The notes below the pieces were generated by a model that was not told the DNA's origin, made no database searches, and saw only the letters and a program-made list of their open reading frames with translations. A program made the position numbers and the translations under genes. From Pyruvatibacter sp. HU-CL02332 (lineage in GTDB: Bacteria > Pseudomonadota > Alphaproteobacteria > CGMCC-115125): 64,000 nt of DNA. The first letter of the stretch is position 1; each line of letters starts with the position of its first letter. The stretch lies in NCBI RefSeq assembly GCF_040362765.1, contig NZ_BAABWK010000001.1, positions 907,501 to 971,500 on the forward strand, read 5' to 3'. This document shows, one piece after another, positions 50,021 through 59,300 of the stretch.

Positions 50021-52411
50021 GTGGGACAAAGGCCCGAAGCACTAAGACTGGACAAGCTGCATTCAGGTGGCGCGCAATCTGCGGGCCATGGGGAAGCGGT
50101 GAAGCTTGCCATGTTCAACCGCATCATGAGCAATCATCGCGGTCTGCCCCTGCTTTTCCCCCTGATTGGCGTTCTCGTCCTGGCCACACTGGATACCCAG
50201 GCATCTGCAACCGCTGTCGGCCTATGGATGCTGGCAATCATATGTGTGTGGAGCGAGATCGCTTACTTCGCTTTCCGGTACTTCTCCGGCCGTCTTTCAT
50301 CAGACCCCAAGAAACTCACGACATCACTGACACTTCGCTACCTGAACGCCAACATCGTCTGGTCAGCGTTACTGTTAATCTACTGGTCGCCGCACAACGC
50401 AACGCAGGATTTCTTCCTGCTTTTGCTGTTCGTTGCGCACCTTTCAATTGCGACTGCCACAACAGCGTACGAGTGGCGCATCTACCTTGCCTGCACAGTG
50501 CCGATCACAGTCGCCATCGTCACGGCAAGCCTACAGACTGGCGAGCCCATCTATATGGGCATCGGGCTATTGGTGGTGCTTGTCTATTTCTTCATGCTGG
50601 CGGTCACTAAACAGGTCATCGCGCAGGGTGAATCGGCCATCTCGCTGAGGCTGGAGCACGACGATCTCATTCGCGACCTTGCAAAAGCCAAAGCCCAGTC
50701 AGACAGCGCCCTAAGCGAAGCCGAAGCTGCCAACAGCCAACTGACCATCAGCGAGCGCAGATTTCGCGCCCTTGTTGACCATGCCTTTGACGGCATCGGC
50801 ATTATTTCCGACGACGGCTGCATTCTGTTTGCGACGGAAACCGTCGCACGCATGTTTGATACGACGCCCGAGAAGCTCAGGGGCTACCGCGTGGACAATC
50901 TGGCAACCGCCGAGTTCCGACCGGAAGTTCAAGACGCACTGGGAAGGTTGCTCGCCAAGCCGGGAAACACAGCCAGCATTTCAGGCTGGGTGGAAACATT
51001 TTCCGGCCGCAAAATCTGGATTGAAACAACTGCCCGCAACATGCTGCATGACGAAAGCGTTCAAGGCATGGTGCTGAACGTACGTGATGCCACCGCACGC
51101 ATGAGCGCCGACAGTGAGCTCAAGATGCATCTCAGTGTTCTTGAGAAGCTCGCGACAGGCACCACCATGCCGGAGGTCCTGTCTGAACTGACCAGCGCCA
51201 TGGAAGAGCAGAAACCAGGCATGCGCGCCTCAATTCTTCTGCTTGATGACGAAAACACATTGCGTTATGGCGCTGCCCAGTCATTGCCGCAACTCTACAA
51301 AGACATCTTCGACGGCATGCTGGCAAATGATGAGGCAGGCCCGTGCGGCATTGCCGCCTCAACCGGCGAACCGGTGATCGTAACAGATACATCCACGCAC
51401 CCCATCTTTGCTGAACGCCAGGACCTCGTTGCCGAAATGGAAATCGGTGCGGTGTGGTCCTTTCCCATCAAGTCCCGAGACGGTCGCGTGCTCGGCTCTG
51501 TGGCGATGATCTACCGCACCCCTCGCGCACCCAGCGATAGCGATCTCACTTTTATCAATGGCGCTGCAAAGCTTGCCGCCGTTGCCATTGAGCGCCGCCG
51601 TGCTGAACAGCGGCTGGCCGAGGCCCTGCGCACGGCTGAAATTGCTAACCACTCCAAGAGCCAGTTCCTGGCCAATATGAGCCACGAGCTGCGCACACCG
51701 CTTAATGCCATCATCGGTTTTTCGGAAATGATCCGCGAAGAGATGTTCGGCCCCATCGGCACGCCGGAATACATCGAGTACATCGGCGACATCCACTCCA
51801 GTGGCCGCCACCTGCTCGAGCTGATCAACGACATCCTCGACATCTCGAAAATCGAGGCAGGTCAGTTTGAAATCGATGAGACATGGGCAGATCTCAAAAT
51901 CCTGGCCAATTGGTCTGCTGATCTTGTGCGCCACCGGGCACAGGAAAATCAGGTAACCCTGGTGATCGAGATCGCGGACAACATTCCACAGGCCTATGTG
52001 GATGAACGCGCCGTCAAACAGATCATGCTCAACCTCCTGTCCAATGCGACCAAATTCACACCCGCAGGCGGCGACGTGACCCTGTCAGCCCGTCTGGCGG
52101 ACAATCACGACCTCATTCTCAGCGTGACGGATACCGGCATCGGCATCGAACCGCACCTGATTGCAAAAGTAATGGAGCCGTTCGGTCAGGCAGAGGGTCC
52201 CATGGCCCGCAGCCATGGCGGCACCGGCCTTGGCCTGCCCATTACAAAGTCGCTTGCAGAAATCCATGGCGGCACGCTGATACTTGAAAGCGAACCCGGC
52301 GTTGGCACCACAGTGACCGTACGCATGCCGGCCTGGCGCACAACACGCGAAGGGCCCGACCAGCAGAACGCTGATCAGGCCCAGAGCGAGACGCAAGTCG
52401 CCGCGCAGTAA
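50021..52411 (+). CDS. Membrane-bound PAS-GAF sensor histidine kinase
   Basis: The 796-residue protein has an N-terminal membrane region (about 42-200; six helices such as GLPLLFPLIGVLVLATLDTQ and IYMGIGLLVVLVYFFMLAVT), a coiled segment rich in Ala/Glu, a PAS domain (about 243-365), a GAF domain (about 375-520), a HisKA dimerisation domain with phosphorylated His in MSHELRTPLNAIIGFSEMI (about 553) and a HATPase_c domain with LNLLSNATKFTPAGGDVT, VTDTGIGIEP and HGGTGLGLPITKSLAEIHGG. The GTG has an ideal AAGGAG site. No response regulator lies within the window, so it is an orphan kinase. Confidence 0.95.
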   Translation: MGQRPEALRLDKLHSGGAQSAGHGEAVKLAMFNRIMSNHRGLPLLFPLIGVLVLATLDTQASATAVGLWMLAIICVWSEIAYFAFRYFSGRLSSDPKKLTTSLTLRYLNANIVWSALLLIYWSPHNATQDFFLLLLFVAHLSIATATTAYEWRIYLACTVPITVAIVTASLQTGEPIYMGIGLLVVLVYFFMLAVTKQVIAQGESAISLRLEHDDLIRDLAKAKAQSDSALSEAEAANSQLTISERRFRALVDHAFDGIGIISDDGCILFATETVARMFDTTPEKLRGYRVDNLATAEFRPEVQDALGRLLAKPGNTASISGWVETFSGRKIWIETTARNMLHDESVQGMVLNVRDATARMSADSELKMHLSVLEKLATGTTMPEVLSELTSAMEEQKPGMRASILLLDDENTLRYGAAQSLPQLYKDIFDGMLANDEAGPCGIAASTGEPVIVTDTSTHPIFAERQDLVAEMEIGAVWSFPIKSRDGRVLGSVAMIYRTPRAPSDSDLTFINGAAKLAAVAIERRRAEQRLAEALRTAEIANHSKSQFLANMSHELRTPLNAIIGFSEMIREEMFGPIGTPEYIEYIGDIHSSGRHLLELINDILDISKIEAGQFEIDETWADLKILANWSADLVRHRAQENQVTLVIEIADNIPQAYVDERAVKQIMLNLLSNATKFTPAGGDVTLSARLADNHDLILSVTDTGIGIEPHLIAKVMEPFGQAEGPMARSHGGTGLGLPITKSLAEIHGGTLILESEPGVGTTVTVRMPAWRTTREGPDQQNADQAQSETQVAAQ

Positions 52412-52421
52412 ACGCGCGCCG

Positions 52422-53723
52422 TTATTTGGTAGCAGCTTCCGGTCGCTTGCCGCCTGACTTCCCGATATAGCCGAACATATGTCCGCCGACCTTACGGATC
52501 TGAATTTCTTCAGCGCCTTCGGTAATCCGGTAACGACGGTGATGCCGGTAGATATGCTCAAACGGTTTGTGCCGCGAATAGCCAATGCCGCCATGAACCT
52601 GCATCGCCGTATCTGCCGCCTGACAGACCAGACGGTTGGCCCGGTAGTTACACATGGACACCTTGTCTGACAGCTGCCGTGCGACATCCTGCTTCGACAT
52701 CTGATCCATTTGCCATGCAGTCTTGTGCACCAGTGTGCGGATCATCTCGCAATCCGTGTGCAACTCGACAAGCGGAAACTGGATCGCCTGATTGGTTGCA
52801 AGCGGTTTGCCAAAGGGCTTTCTGTCCTTGGCGTACTGCACGCTTTCATTGACGCAGAACTGCGCCGCACCAACGCTGGATGCGGCCTGGCGAATGCGGT
52901 TTTCGTGCACAAAGTGCTGTGCCAGCTGCAGACCATGATCAATGCCGCCGAGATTATCCTCAGCTGGAACCCAGACATCCTTGAACGCGATCCGCGGATG
53001 GTCCGTCGGCATGTTGAAGGTCCACAGATATTCTTCAATGTTCACGCCCGGCGCATCCATGGGCACGATGAAGCAGGTAATGCCAATGGCCGACCCGTCA
53101 TCCCCGGACGTGCGCGCAAACACGAAATCATGGGTCGCAACATGCACACCCGTGTTCCACATCTTCATACCGTTGATGAGATAGCCATCCACCCCATCGC
53201 GGGTTTCCGGTTTAGCCACGGTTTCCATCCACGTGGCGTCCGACCCGTGGTCAGGTTCGGTCAGACCAAAAGCAACGCGGACCTCACCCTTGAGTGAGCC
53301 TTCAAGGTACTTCGCCTTCTGCTCTTCAGTCCCGAAATCACGGAACATAAGGACCGTTGGAAAATTGCCGACGATCGAGCTTTCGTTCTGCAGGTCATTG
53401 TGCAGACCAAGGCCCTTGGCGGCGAGATGTTCGCGAATAACCGCCATGCCCAGATTGGTACCGTCCTGGCCGCCATATTCCTTCGGCAGCGCGTAGCGCA
53501 AATGACCGGCAGCGTCCGCACGTTTGCGCATTTCGCCCAGCAACTCTTCCCACTCATGGCGCGGCAGGCCCTGATTATCCCAGTCCGTGCGCGCATGTTC
53601 GCGGCGATGGTCGAAGAAGCGGTTGTTGTCGTCCTGCTCCTGCAGCGGCTTGATTTCCTTCTCGATGAAATCATCAAGCACCGCGAGATAGTCCGTGATC
53701 TCTCGTGGGATATTGAAATCCAT
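52422..53723 (-). CDS. Acyl-CoA dehydrogenase
   Basis: FAD-dependent oxidoreductase of 433 residues that makes an alpha-beta double bond in an acyl-CoA. It has the N-terminal helical domain (with ALPKEYGGQDGTNLGMAVIR), the FAD/substrate segment VAFGLTEPDHGSDATWMETV (about 152), a beta domain with YLINGMKMWNTG, and the C-terminal helices with YAKDRKPFGKPLATNQAIQF and HGGIGYSRHKPFEHIYRHHR, then YRITEGAEEIQIRKVGGHMF. The ribosome site may be masked by a small hairpin (53734-53760). It follows the TetR gene on the same strand and may be its target; the acyl chain type is unknown. Confidence 0.93.
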   Translation of the reverse strand: MDFNIPREITDYLAVLDDFIEKEIKPLQEQDDNNRFFDHRREHARTDWDNQGLPRHEWEELLGEMRKRADAAGHLRYALPKEYGGQDGTNLGMAVIREHLAAKGLGLHNDLQNESSIVGNFPTVLMFRDFGTEEQKAKYLEGSLKGEVRVAFGLTEPDHGSDATWMETVAKPETRDGVDGYLINGMKMWNTGVHVATHDFVFARTSGDDGSAIGITCFIVPMDAPGVNIEEYLWTFNMPTDHPRIAFKDVWVPAEDNLGGIDHGLQLAQHFVHENRIRQAASSVGAAQFCVNESVQYAKDRKPFGKPLATNQAIQFPLVELHTDCEMIRTLVHKTAWQMDQMSKQDVARQLSDKVSMCNYRANRLVCQAADTAMQVHGGIGYSRHKPFEHIYRHHRRYRITEGAEEIQIRKVGGHMFGYIGKSGGKRPEAATK

Positions 53724-53733
53724 GGGGTCAGTC

Positions 53734-53760
53734 CTTCCTGAGTAGTTTTTTCACAGGAAG
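53734..53760 (-). promoter_or_regulatory. Hairpin covering the acyl-CoA dehydrogenase ribosome site
   Basis: On the minus strand CTTCCTG, 13 bases, CAGGAAG form a perfect 7-bp stem. The second arm is part of AGGAAGGA, the only ribosome site before the ATG at 53723 (about 9-10 bases away). The structure could lower translation unless opened by a ligand, protein or ribosome. Confidence 0.45.
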
Positions 53761-53793
53761 TCTAACGCGCAGATTGACGCGATTGCACGCGTT

Positions 53794-54462
53794 TCAGGCG
53801 CCCGCGTCAGCAGGAGGAAAGCTTGATGGCGCTGGAAGCCCCGCGCGCGCTGCGGAAGTCTCCACATAGGCGCGTACGATTTGTGTGCCTTCCTCGTCAT
53901 CAAGGCCGGTCGCCATCTGAATGGCACTCCCGGACAGATGCGTAATGAGCAGGACATCGGTCACTACCCCAGAGCGGTCAGCTTCGCCAACAGCACCAAC
54001 CCGGACCATGGCATCCACGATCCAGTCCACATTCTGGCGGCTGTCCTCAAGATCAAGGGCCGCCAGTTCCCGGTCAGCCTGCATGTGCGCCCAGATTTCG
54101 CGCAGCTGCGGCCGTTCTTTCATGGTGCCGTAGATACGCCACAGGATCTGGGCAATGGCATCAGACAGTTCCTGCGGTGTCGTCGCCCGCGACATGAACC
54201 GCTCGATGTCGCGCCGCCACTCACTCAAGAACCGATCCGCAAGGGCGCGCAGAAGCGCTTGCGGCGTTGGCACATACTGGTAGAGCGAGCCGATTGAGAT
54301 TTTGGCACGGGCGGCGACATTGCTCATGGTGAGGTGCGCCATGCCGTCCACCGCAATCAACCCTTCAGCCGCATCCAGAATGGCTTCAAGGCGGGCCTTG
54401 CTGCGCGCCTGTTTGGGTTGGCGCACCGTGAGTGGGTCCGGGCGGGAAGGATCATTGGCCAT
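53794..54462 (-). CDS. TetR family transcriptional regulator
   Basis: A 222-residue repressor with a typical TetR helix-turn-helix at 16-65: KQARSKARLEAILDAAEGLI and MSNVAARAKISIGSLYQYVP, then an all-helical ligand domain (about 70-200). The last residues are Pro/Ala-rich. Its start lies 83 bases from that of the divergent flavin monooxygenase gene, and a perfect 21-bp palindrome occupies that gap, so it most likely controls both itself and the monooxygenase. The downstream acyl-CoA dehydrogenase (70 bases) may be in the same transcript. The inducer is unknown. Confidence 0.93.
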   Translation of the reverse strand: MANDPSRPDPLTVRQPKQARSKARLEAILDAAEGLIAVDGMAHLTMSNVAARAKISIGSLYQYVPTPQALLRALADRFLSEWRRDIERFMSRATTPQELSDAIAQILWRIYGTMKERPQLREIWAHMQADRELAALDLEDSRQNVDWIVDAMVRVGAVGEADRSGVVTDVLLITHLSGSAIQMATGLDDEEGTQIVRAYVETSAARAGLPAPSSFPPADAGA

Positions 54463-54496
54463 GGAACCAGTGATGCCGCAGTTGACAGAGATTGTA

Positions 54497-54517
54497 AATA
54501 TGAGGAATCCTCATATT
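54497..54517. promoter_or_regulatory. Predicted TetR operator (perfect 21-bp palindrome)
   Basis: AATATGAGGA-A-TCCTCATATT: two identical 10-bp arms around a single base, midway between the divergent TetR and monooxygenase genes. A possible -35 (TTGACA, 54482-54487) for the monooxygenase direction lies just left of it, so a bound repressor would block this promoter. Confidence 0.8.
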
Positions 54518-54545
54518 AATCACGCCAGCAAGCACGGAGAACCCC

Positions 54546-55904
54546 ATGACCCTGTCATCGACCTGCATCATCGGCGCCGGCCCCGGTGGCCTCGCAGCCG
54601 CCCGCGCGCTCAAGCGCTATGGCGTGCCGTATGAGCAGTTTGAGCGTCACAGCGATGTGGGTGGATTGTGGGATGCACAAAATCCCGGCACGCCGCTTTA
54701 CGACAGCGCCCACTTCATTTCATCCAAGACCCAGTCGGCCTTCACCGACTGCCCGATGCCCGACACCTATCCGGACTATCCGTCTGGCAAGGAAATTCTC
54801 GACTATGTGCACCACTTTGCAGACCAGTACGGCCTGCGCGATGCCATCCACTTCAATACTGGCGTTGAGTCAGCATCGCCCGACGGCAAGGGTGGGTGGA
54901 GCATCAAGCTCACGAGCGGCGAAACAAAGTCATTCGCCAACCTGATCGTGGCCACCGGCACAAACTGGCACCCCAACCGACCGTCCTACCCCGGCACGTT
55001 TTCCGGCGAAGCGATCCACGCAGTGGACTATGCCAGCCCCGACAGGTTCCGAAGCAAACGCGTAATGGTCGTTGGCGCCGGAAACTCAGGCTGCGACATC
55101 GCCTGTGACGCGGCCATCCATGCGGACAAGGCTTTCATCAGCGTGCGGCGCGGCTACCACTTCATCCCCAAGCACATCTTCGGCATGCCGGCGGATATCT
55201 TTGCCCATGGCGGACCCAAGTTACCCATGCCCATCCAGCAATGGGTGATGGGAAAAATGCTCCGCCTACTGATTGGTGACGTCACGCGCTATGGCCTGCC
55301 ACAACCTGACCACAAGGTGTTTGAAAGCCACCCGATCGTGAATTCAGAGCTGCTGCACCATCTGGGCCACGGTAACATCCACGCCAAGCCGGACATTGAG
55401 CGTTTCGATGGCTCAGACGTCATCTTCAAGGACGGCAGCCGCGAAGAGCTGGACGTGATCGTCTATGCGACCGGGTACAATTATTCGATGCCCTATCTCG
55501 CAGAAGGCGCTGTTCCCTTTCGGGCCGGACGGCCCGACCTCTATCTCACGGTCTTCGGCCGTGATCTGCCGGGCTTCTACGCCATGGGGTTTGAGGAGAC
55601 CAATTCCGGCGGCTACTTCCTTTATGACGAGATGGCAAATTGCATCGCCAATGCCATTCAGGACCGTGACCGGGCACCGGCCCGCGCCGAACAGTTCCGC
55701 CAGGAAACAACTACTGACCCCGATCTGTCCGGCGGTATCCGCTTCATCGACAGCCCGCGCCACGCCAATTATGTGGACAGCCCGACCTTTCAGGCTGCCC
55801 TCAAAAAGCTCGCCAGGCGCTACAACTGGGCGCCCGTGGATGAAGCAGCATTTACCGCTATGCGCACATCTGCTGCCTCTGCGCAGACAACCCGCGCAGC
55901 CTGA
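54546..55904 (+). CDS. Flavin-containing monooxygenase (FMO/BVMO class)
   Basis: The 452-residue protein has an FAD-binding GAGPGGLAAARALKRYGVPY (about 10-29), the FMO signature YPGTFSGEAIHAVDYASPDR (about 149; FxGxxxH), the NADPH fold VMVVGAGNSGCDIACDAAIH (about 175) and the late motif VIVYATGYNYSMPYLAEGA. Such enzymes oxygenate soft nucleophiles (N, S) or ketones by Baeyer-Villiger insertion; sequence does not decide which. The ATG has a fair ribosome site (ACGGAG). It is divergent from, and probably repressed by, the TetR gene. Confidence 0.92.
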   Translation: MTLSSTCIIGAGPGGLAAARALKRYGVPYEQFERHSDVGGLWDAQNPGTPLYDSAHFISSKTQSAFTDCPMPDTYPDYPSGKEILDYVHHFADQYGLRDAIHFNTGVESASPDGKGGWSIKLTSGETKSFANLIVATGTNWHPNRPSYPGTFSGEAIHAVDYASPDRFRSKRVMVVGAGNSGCDIACDAAIHADKAFISVRRGYHFIPKHIFGMPADIFAHGGPKLPMPIQQWVMGKMLRLLIGDVTRYGLPQPDHKVFESHPIVNSELLHHLGHGNIHAKPDIERFDGSDVIFKDGSREELDVIVYATGYNYSMPYLAEGAVPFRAGRPDLYLTVFGRDLPGFYAMGFEETNSGGYFLYDEMANCIANAIQDRDRAPARAEQFRQETTTDPDLSGGIRFIDSPRHANYVDSPTFQAALKKLARRYNWAPVDEAAFTAMRTSAASAQTTRAA

Positions 55905-56000
55905 TTCACCAGCAGCGAATGGCGGTTAAGGGGCTGCACCAAAAGACACGCACCATGTGCGCGTACATATGGCCCAAATACCTGACCGCCACCACATATT

Positions 56001-56059
56001 GCCGTGAACGAACCCGGAATCAGCCTGAGTCAGCGATTCGGACCTGCTTCGTTCACGGC
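56001..56059. repeat. Long nested hairpin between monooxygenase and helicase genes
   Basis: Outer arms GCCGTGAACGAA (56001-56012) and its perfect complement (56048-56059) enclose a second pair, GAATC (56017-56021) with GATTC (56035-56039), and a central CTGAGTCAG (56025-56033), all centred within 2 bases. It could fold as a bulged 59-base hairpin. There is no T tract after it, so it is not a standard intrinsic terminator; a small RNA or a DNA-protein site remains open. Confidence 0.6.
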
Positions 56060-56180
56060 TTGATCCCTTTCGTAAACGCACCCTGCGCAAACGTTGGATA
56101 ACTGCCAGATTTCAACACTTGGCCAGAAGGCCTGATTGGACCTTGCTATTCGTCCGCGCGCCGGGGAAGGTGCGCGCTCA

Positions 56181-59100
56181 ATGGCCCGGCAGTCTCCCCC
56201 TCTCAGCAGGTTTCAGACCAACACAACACCACGCGTGGATGCGGATGCACGCGTGTGGGCGCTGCTTGGGCCAACCAATACCGGCAAGACCCACCTCGCC
56301 ATCGAACGGATGCTCGGCCACGAGACCGGGATGATCGGCCTGCCTTTGCGCCTGCTTGCACGCGAAGTCTATGACCGCGTGAAAACAAGCGCCGGCGCAC
56401 AGAACGTGGCCCTTATCACCGGTGAAGAAAAAATCATTCCCGACAACCCGCGCTATTGGGTGACGACAGTCGAATCCATGCCGACGGGCATCACTGTCGA
56501 TTTTGTGGCCATTGATGAAATCCAGCTGGCGGCTGACCCCGAACGCGGCCATGTCTTTACCAATCGCCTGATGCATATGCGCGGTGAACTCGAGACTCTG
56601 TTTTTGGGGTCTGACACCATCAAGGGCCGCATTCGCGATCTGGTCAAAAACTGTCGCTTTGAACAACGGCCACGGTTTTCAGAATTGTCCTATGCAGGCC
56701 CCAAGAAGATCACCCGCCTGCCGCGACGGTCCGCCGTGGTCGCATTCTCCTCAGACCAGGTCTATGCCATTGCCGAGCTGATCCGCCGCCACAGAGGCGG
56801 GGCTGCCGTTGTGATGGGGGCCTTGAGCCCGCGCACACGCAACGCGCAGGTGGCGCTCTATCAGTCCGGCGATGTGGATTTCATCGTTGCCACCGACGCC
56901 ATTGGCATGGGTCTCAACATGGACGTGGACCATGTGGCCTTCGCCAGCCTTGAAAAATTTGACGGCCAGCGCCACCGCGCCCTGAGCGCTGCCGAGATCG
57001 GCCAGATCGCCGGTCGCGCCGGGCGCTACATGAATGACGGCACCTTTGGGGTGACCGCAGACGCCATGCCGCTGGACAATGAGCAGGTGGAGGAAATCGA
57101 GGAACACCGCTTCGAGGCCGTGCGCATGCTCATGTGGCGCAACGCGGCCCTGAACTTCTCCTCGGTCGAAACCCTTTTCAAAAGCCTTGAGACACCGCCA
57201 CCGGCGCGCGGCCTGATGCGAGCCCGCCATGCAACTGACGCCGCCGCCCTTGCCCTGATGGCGCGTGATGAACGTGTGAAGCCTGTGGCAAATGGCACGG
57301 AGGCGGTGACCAGGCTGTGGGAAGTGGCCCAGGTGCCTGATTTCCGCAAGGTGATGATTGACGAGCACGCCAGTCTGCTGTCGAACATCTACGGTCACCT
57401 GATGAAGGCCGACGGCGCGTCTCCCGGTGTCATCCCGGAGGACTGGTTTTCTACCCAGACCAAGCGTACAGATCGCACAGACGGCGACATTGACACGCTG
57501 GCGTCGCGTCTGGCGCATATACGCACGTGGACGTATGTGGCAAACCGTGCGGACTGGTTGAATGATCCTGCGTATTGGCAGGGCGTCACCCGCGCAATAG
57601 AAGATAGGCTGTCGGACGCTTTACATGAACGGCTCACACAGCAGTTCATTGACCGGCGGACAAGTATGCTGCTCAAAAGGTTGCAGCTGAGAGAGGATTT
57701 AATGGCGTCAGTTAGCGCAGATGGCGAAGTTATGGTGGAGGGCGAATTCGTCGGCCGCCTCGCAGGTTTGGTTTTTGTCCCTGACCCCCGTGCTGAGGGT
57801 CTGGACGGCAAAGCCTTGCGCGCTGCCTCCGACAAGGCTGTAACGGGTGAGATTGAAGATCGCGCACGGCGTCTGGTCGCAGCTGCCGATGAGGCGTTTG
57901 AACTCACAGAGCACGGCCGCATCATGTGGGAGAACGCCCCTGTCGGTCGCCTGATCGTTGGCGCAGACCGCCTGTCGCCAAAGACAGACATCATCACCGG
58001 CGAAGAACTGCAGGCCGCTGAGCGCCTTGCCGTTATCCAGCGCATGGACACATGGCTTGCAGCACACATCAACAAAGTGCTCGAGCCGCTGATCAAGCTG
58101 CGCGATGCAGAAGATGTGACGGGCATCGCGCGCGGCGTTGCATTCCGGCTGGTGGAAGCGCTGGGCGCCATTCGCCGTGACGAAGCGGCTGAAGATATCA
58201 CGTCCCTTGCCCAGCCGGATCGCGCGATGCTGCGCAAACACGGCGTGCGCTTTGGTGCGTTCTCCATCTTCATGCCTGCGCTGCTCAAGCCGGCACCGGC
58301 CCATCTCATTCTGCTCCTCCACGGCGTGCAGGAGGCACAGGGCGGCACAATTGACCTGCCAACGCCCCCGGCGCCGGGCCTGACGTCCGCTGCCGTTGAA
58401 GCAGGTGTGCCTGACTTCTTCTATCCCGCACTGGGCTTCCGCGTCTGCGGCCCCCGCGCTGTGCGCCTTGATATGCTTGAACGTCTGGCCGACGCCATTC
58501 GTCCCAAAATCGCAGCTCGCGCTGAGCTGGGTCAGGGGTTTGGCGGCGCCGGCTTTACGGCAGACGCTGACCTGATGTCGCTCGTCGGCTGCTCCGGTGA
58601 AGTGTTTGATGGCCTACTGGCATCACTGGGCTTCAAGCCACACAAAATCAGCGTACGGAAGATGCCGGAGCCTCAAGCAAAGGCGGATGCCAAGCAGGAC
58701 ACCAAAGCAGAAGCACCGGCTTCAGATGCACAGGCACCCGCGGCCGAGCAAGCGTCGGAAACACCTTTGCAGCAGCCTTCTGAGACAGTCCCAGATACAC
58801 CGGAGGCAGAAGATGCGCCGGCGGAAGAGACATCACCCGTCTCAGAGACTGCGCCGGAGTCAGAAAAACAAGCGGCACCTGAGGCAAGCACACCGCCTGC
58901 CCCGGAAGCTGAAACCGAAGCTGCACCAAACGGCGACACGTCTGAAACCGCTGAAGCGACCAGTGAAACACCTGCCGAAGATGACGACATGGAAGAGATC
59001 GTTCTGTGGCGTCCCGCACGCAAGGGTCGTCCGGCTCCCAACCGCAACCGCAATGCTGCCCGCAGCAATACAGCAAGGGGCAAGCAGGCCTCCTCGGGGG

Positions 59101-59294
59101 ATACGGACAAGGCAGATGACAAGCCCCGCGCCCCGCGCAACCAGAAAGGCCGTGGACCAAAAGGCAAGGGCAAACCGGGCAGCAAGAAGCAGGGCAAGCC
59201 AGCCCATGCCTCTGCCCGTCCACCGCGCGCCGACAAGCCCGTTGATCCTGACAGCCCCTTTGCGGTTCTCAGCCAGCTCAAATCCAAGAGCTAG
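56181..59294 (+). CDS. SUV3-like ATP-dependent RNA/DNA helicase with long C-terminal tail
   Basis: Superfamily 2 helicase related to the mitochondrial degradosome helicase SUV3. From the chosen ATG it is about 1037 residues. Motifs are: Walker A LLGPTNTGKTHLAIERM (about 30), FVAIDEIQLAADPERGHVFT (about 113), and the motif-VI region EIGQIAGRAGRYMNDGTFGV (about 285). A DUF and SUV3_C-like part follow. The last ~190 residues are disordered: acidic and Ala/Pro/Glu-rich, then basic (Arg/Lys/Gly/Asn), ending in the motif SPFAVLSQLKSK. A TTG at 56136, with AGAAGG closely upstream, is a possible alternative start. It is followed by an S4 protein 6 bases away. Confidence 0.9.
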   Translation: MARQSPPLSRFQTNTTPRVDADARVWALLGPTNTGKTHLAIERMLGHETGMIGLPLRLLAREVYDRVKTSAGAQNVALITGEEKIIPDNPRYWVTTVESMPTGITVDFVAIDEIQLAADPERGHVFTNRLMHMRGELETLFLGSDTIKGRIRDLVKNCRFEQRPRFSELSYAGPKKITRLPRRSAVVAFSSDQVYAIAELIRRHRGGAAVVMGALSPRTRNAQVALYQSGDVDFIVATDAIGMGLNMDVDHVAFASLEKFDGQRHRALSAAEIGQIAGRAGRYMNDGTFGVTADAMPLDNEQVEEIEEHRFEAVRMLMWRNAALNFSSVETLFKSLETPPPARGLMRARHATDAAALALMARDERVKPVANGTEAVTRLWEVAQVPDFRKVMIDEHASLLSNIYGHLMKADGASPGVIPEDWFSTQTKRTDRTDGDIDTLASRLAHIRTWTYVANRADWLNDPAYWQGVTRAIEDRLSDALHERLTQQFIDRRTSMLLKRLQLREDLMASVSADGEVMVEGEFVGRLAGLVFVPDPRAEGLDGKALRAASDKAVTGEIEDRARRLVAAADEAFELTEHGRIMWENAPVGRLIVGADRLSPKTDIITGEELQAAERLAVIQRMDTWLAAHINKVLEPLIKLRDAEDVTGIARGVAFRLVEALGAIRRDEAAEDITSLAQPDRAMLRKHGVRFGAFSIFMPALLKPAPAHLILLLHGVQEAQGGTIDLPTPPAPGLTSAAVEAGVPDFFYPALGFRVCGPRAVRLDMLERLADAIRPKIAARAELGQGFGGAGFTADADLMSLVGCSGEVFDGLLASLGFKPHKISVRKMPEPQAKADAKQDTKAEAPASDAQAPAAEQASETPLQQPSETVPDTPEAEDAPAEETSPVSETAPESEKQAAPEASTPPAPEAETEAAPNGDTSETAEATSETPAEDDDMEEIVLWRPARKGRPAPNRNRNAARSNTARGKQASSGDTDKADDKPRAPRNQKGRGPKGKGKPGSKKQGKPAHASARPPRADKPVDPDSPFAVLSQLKSKS

Positions 59295-59300
59295 GGCATT

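Noticed and set aside
58673-59287. Minus-strand open frame rich in Ser/Ala/Gly opposite the helicase tail
   Set aside because: It mirrors the low-complexity tail of the helicase and lacks a ribosome site.
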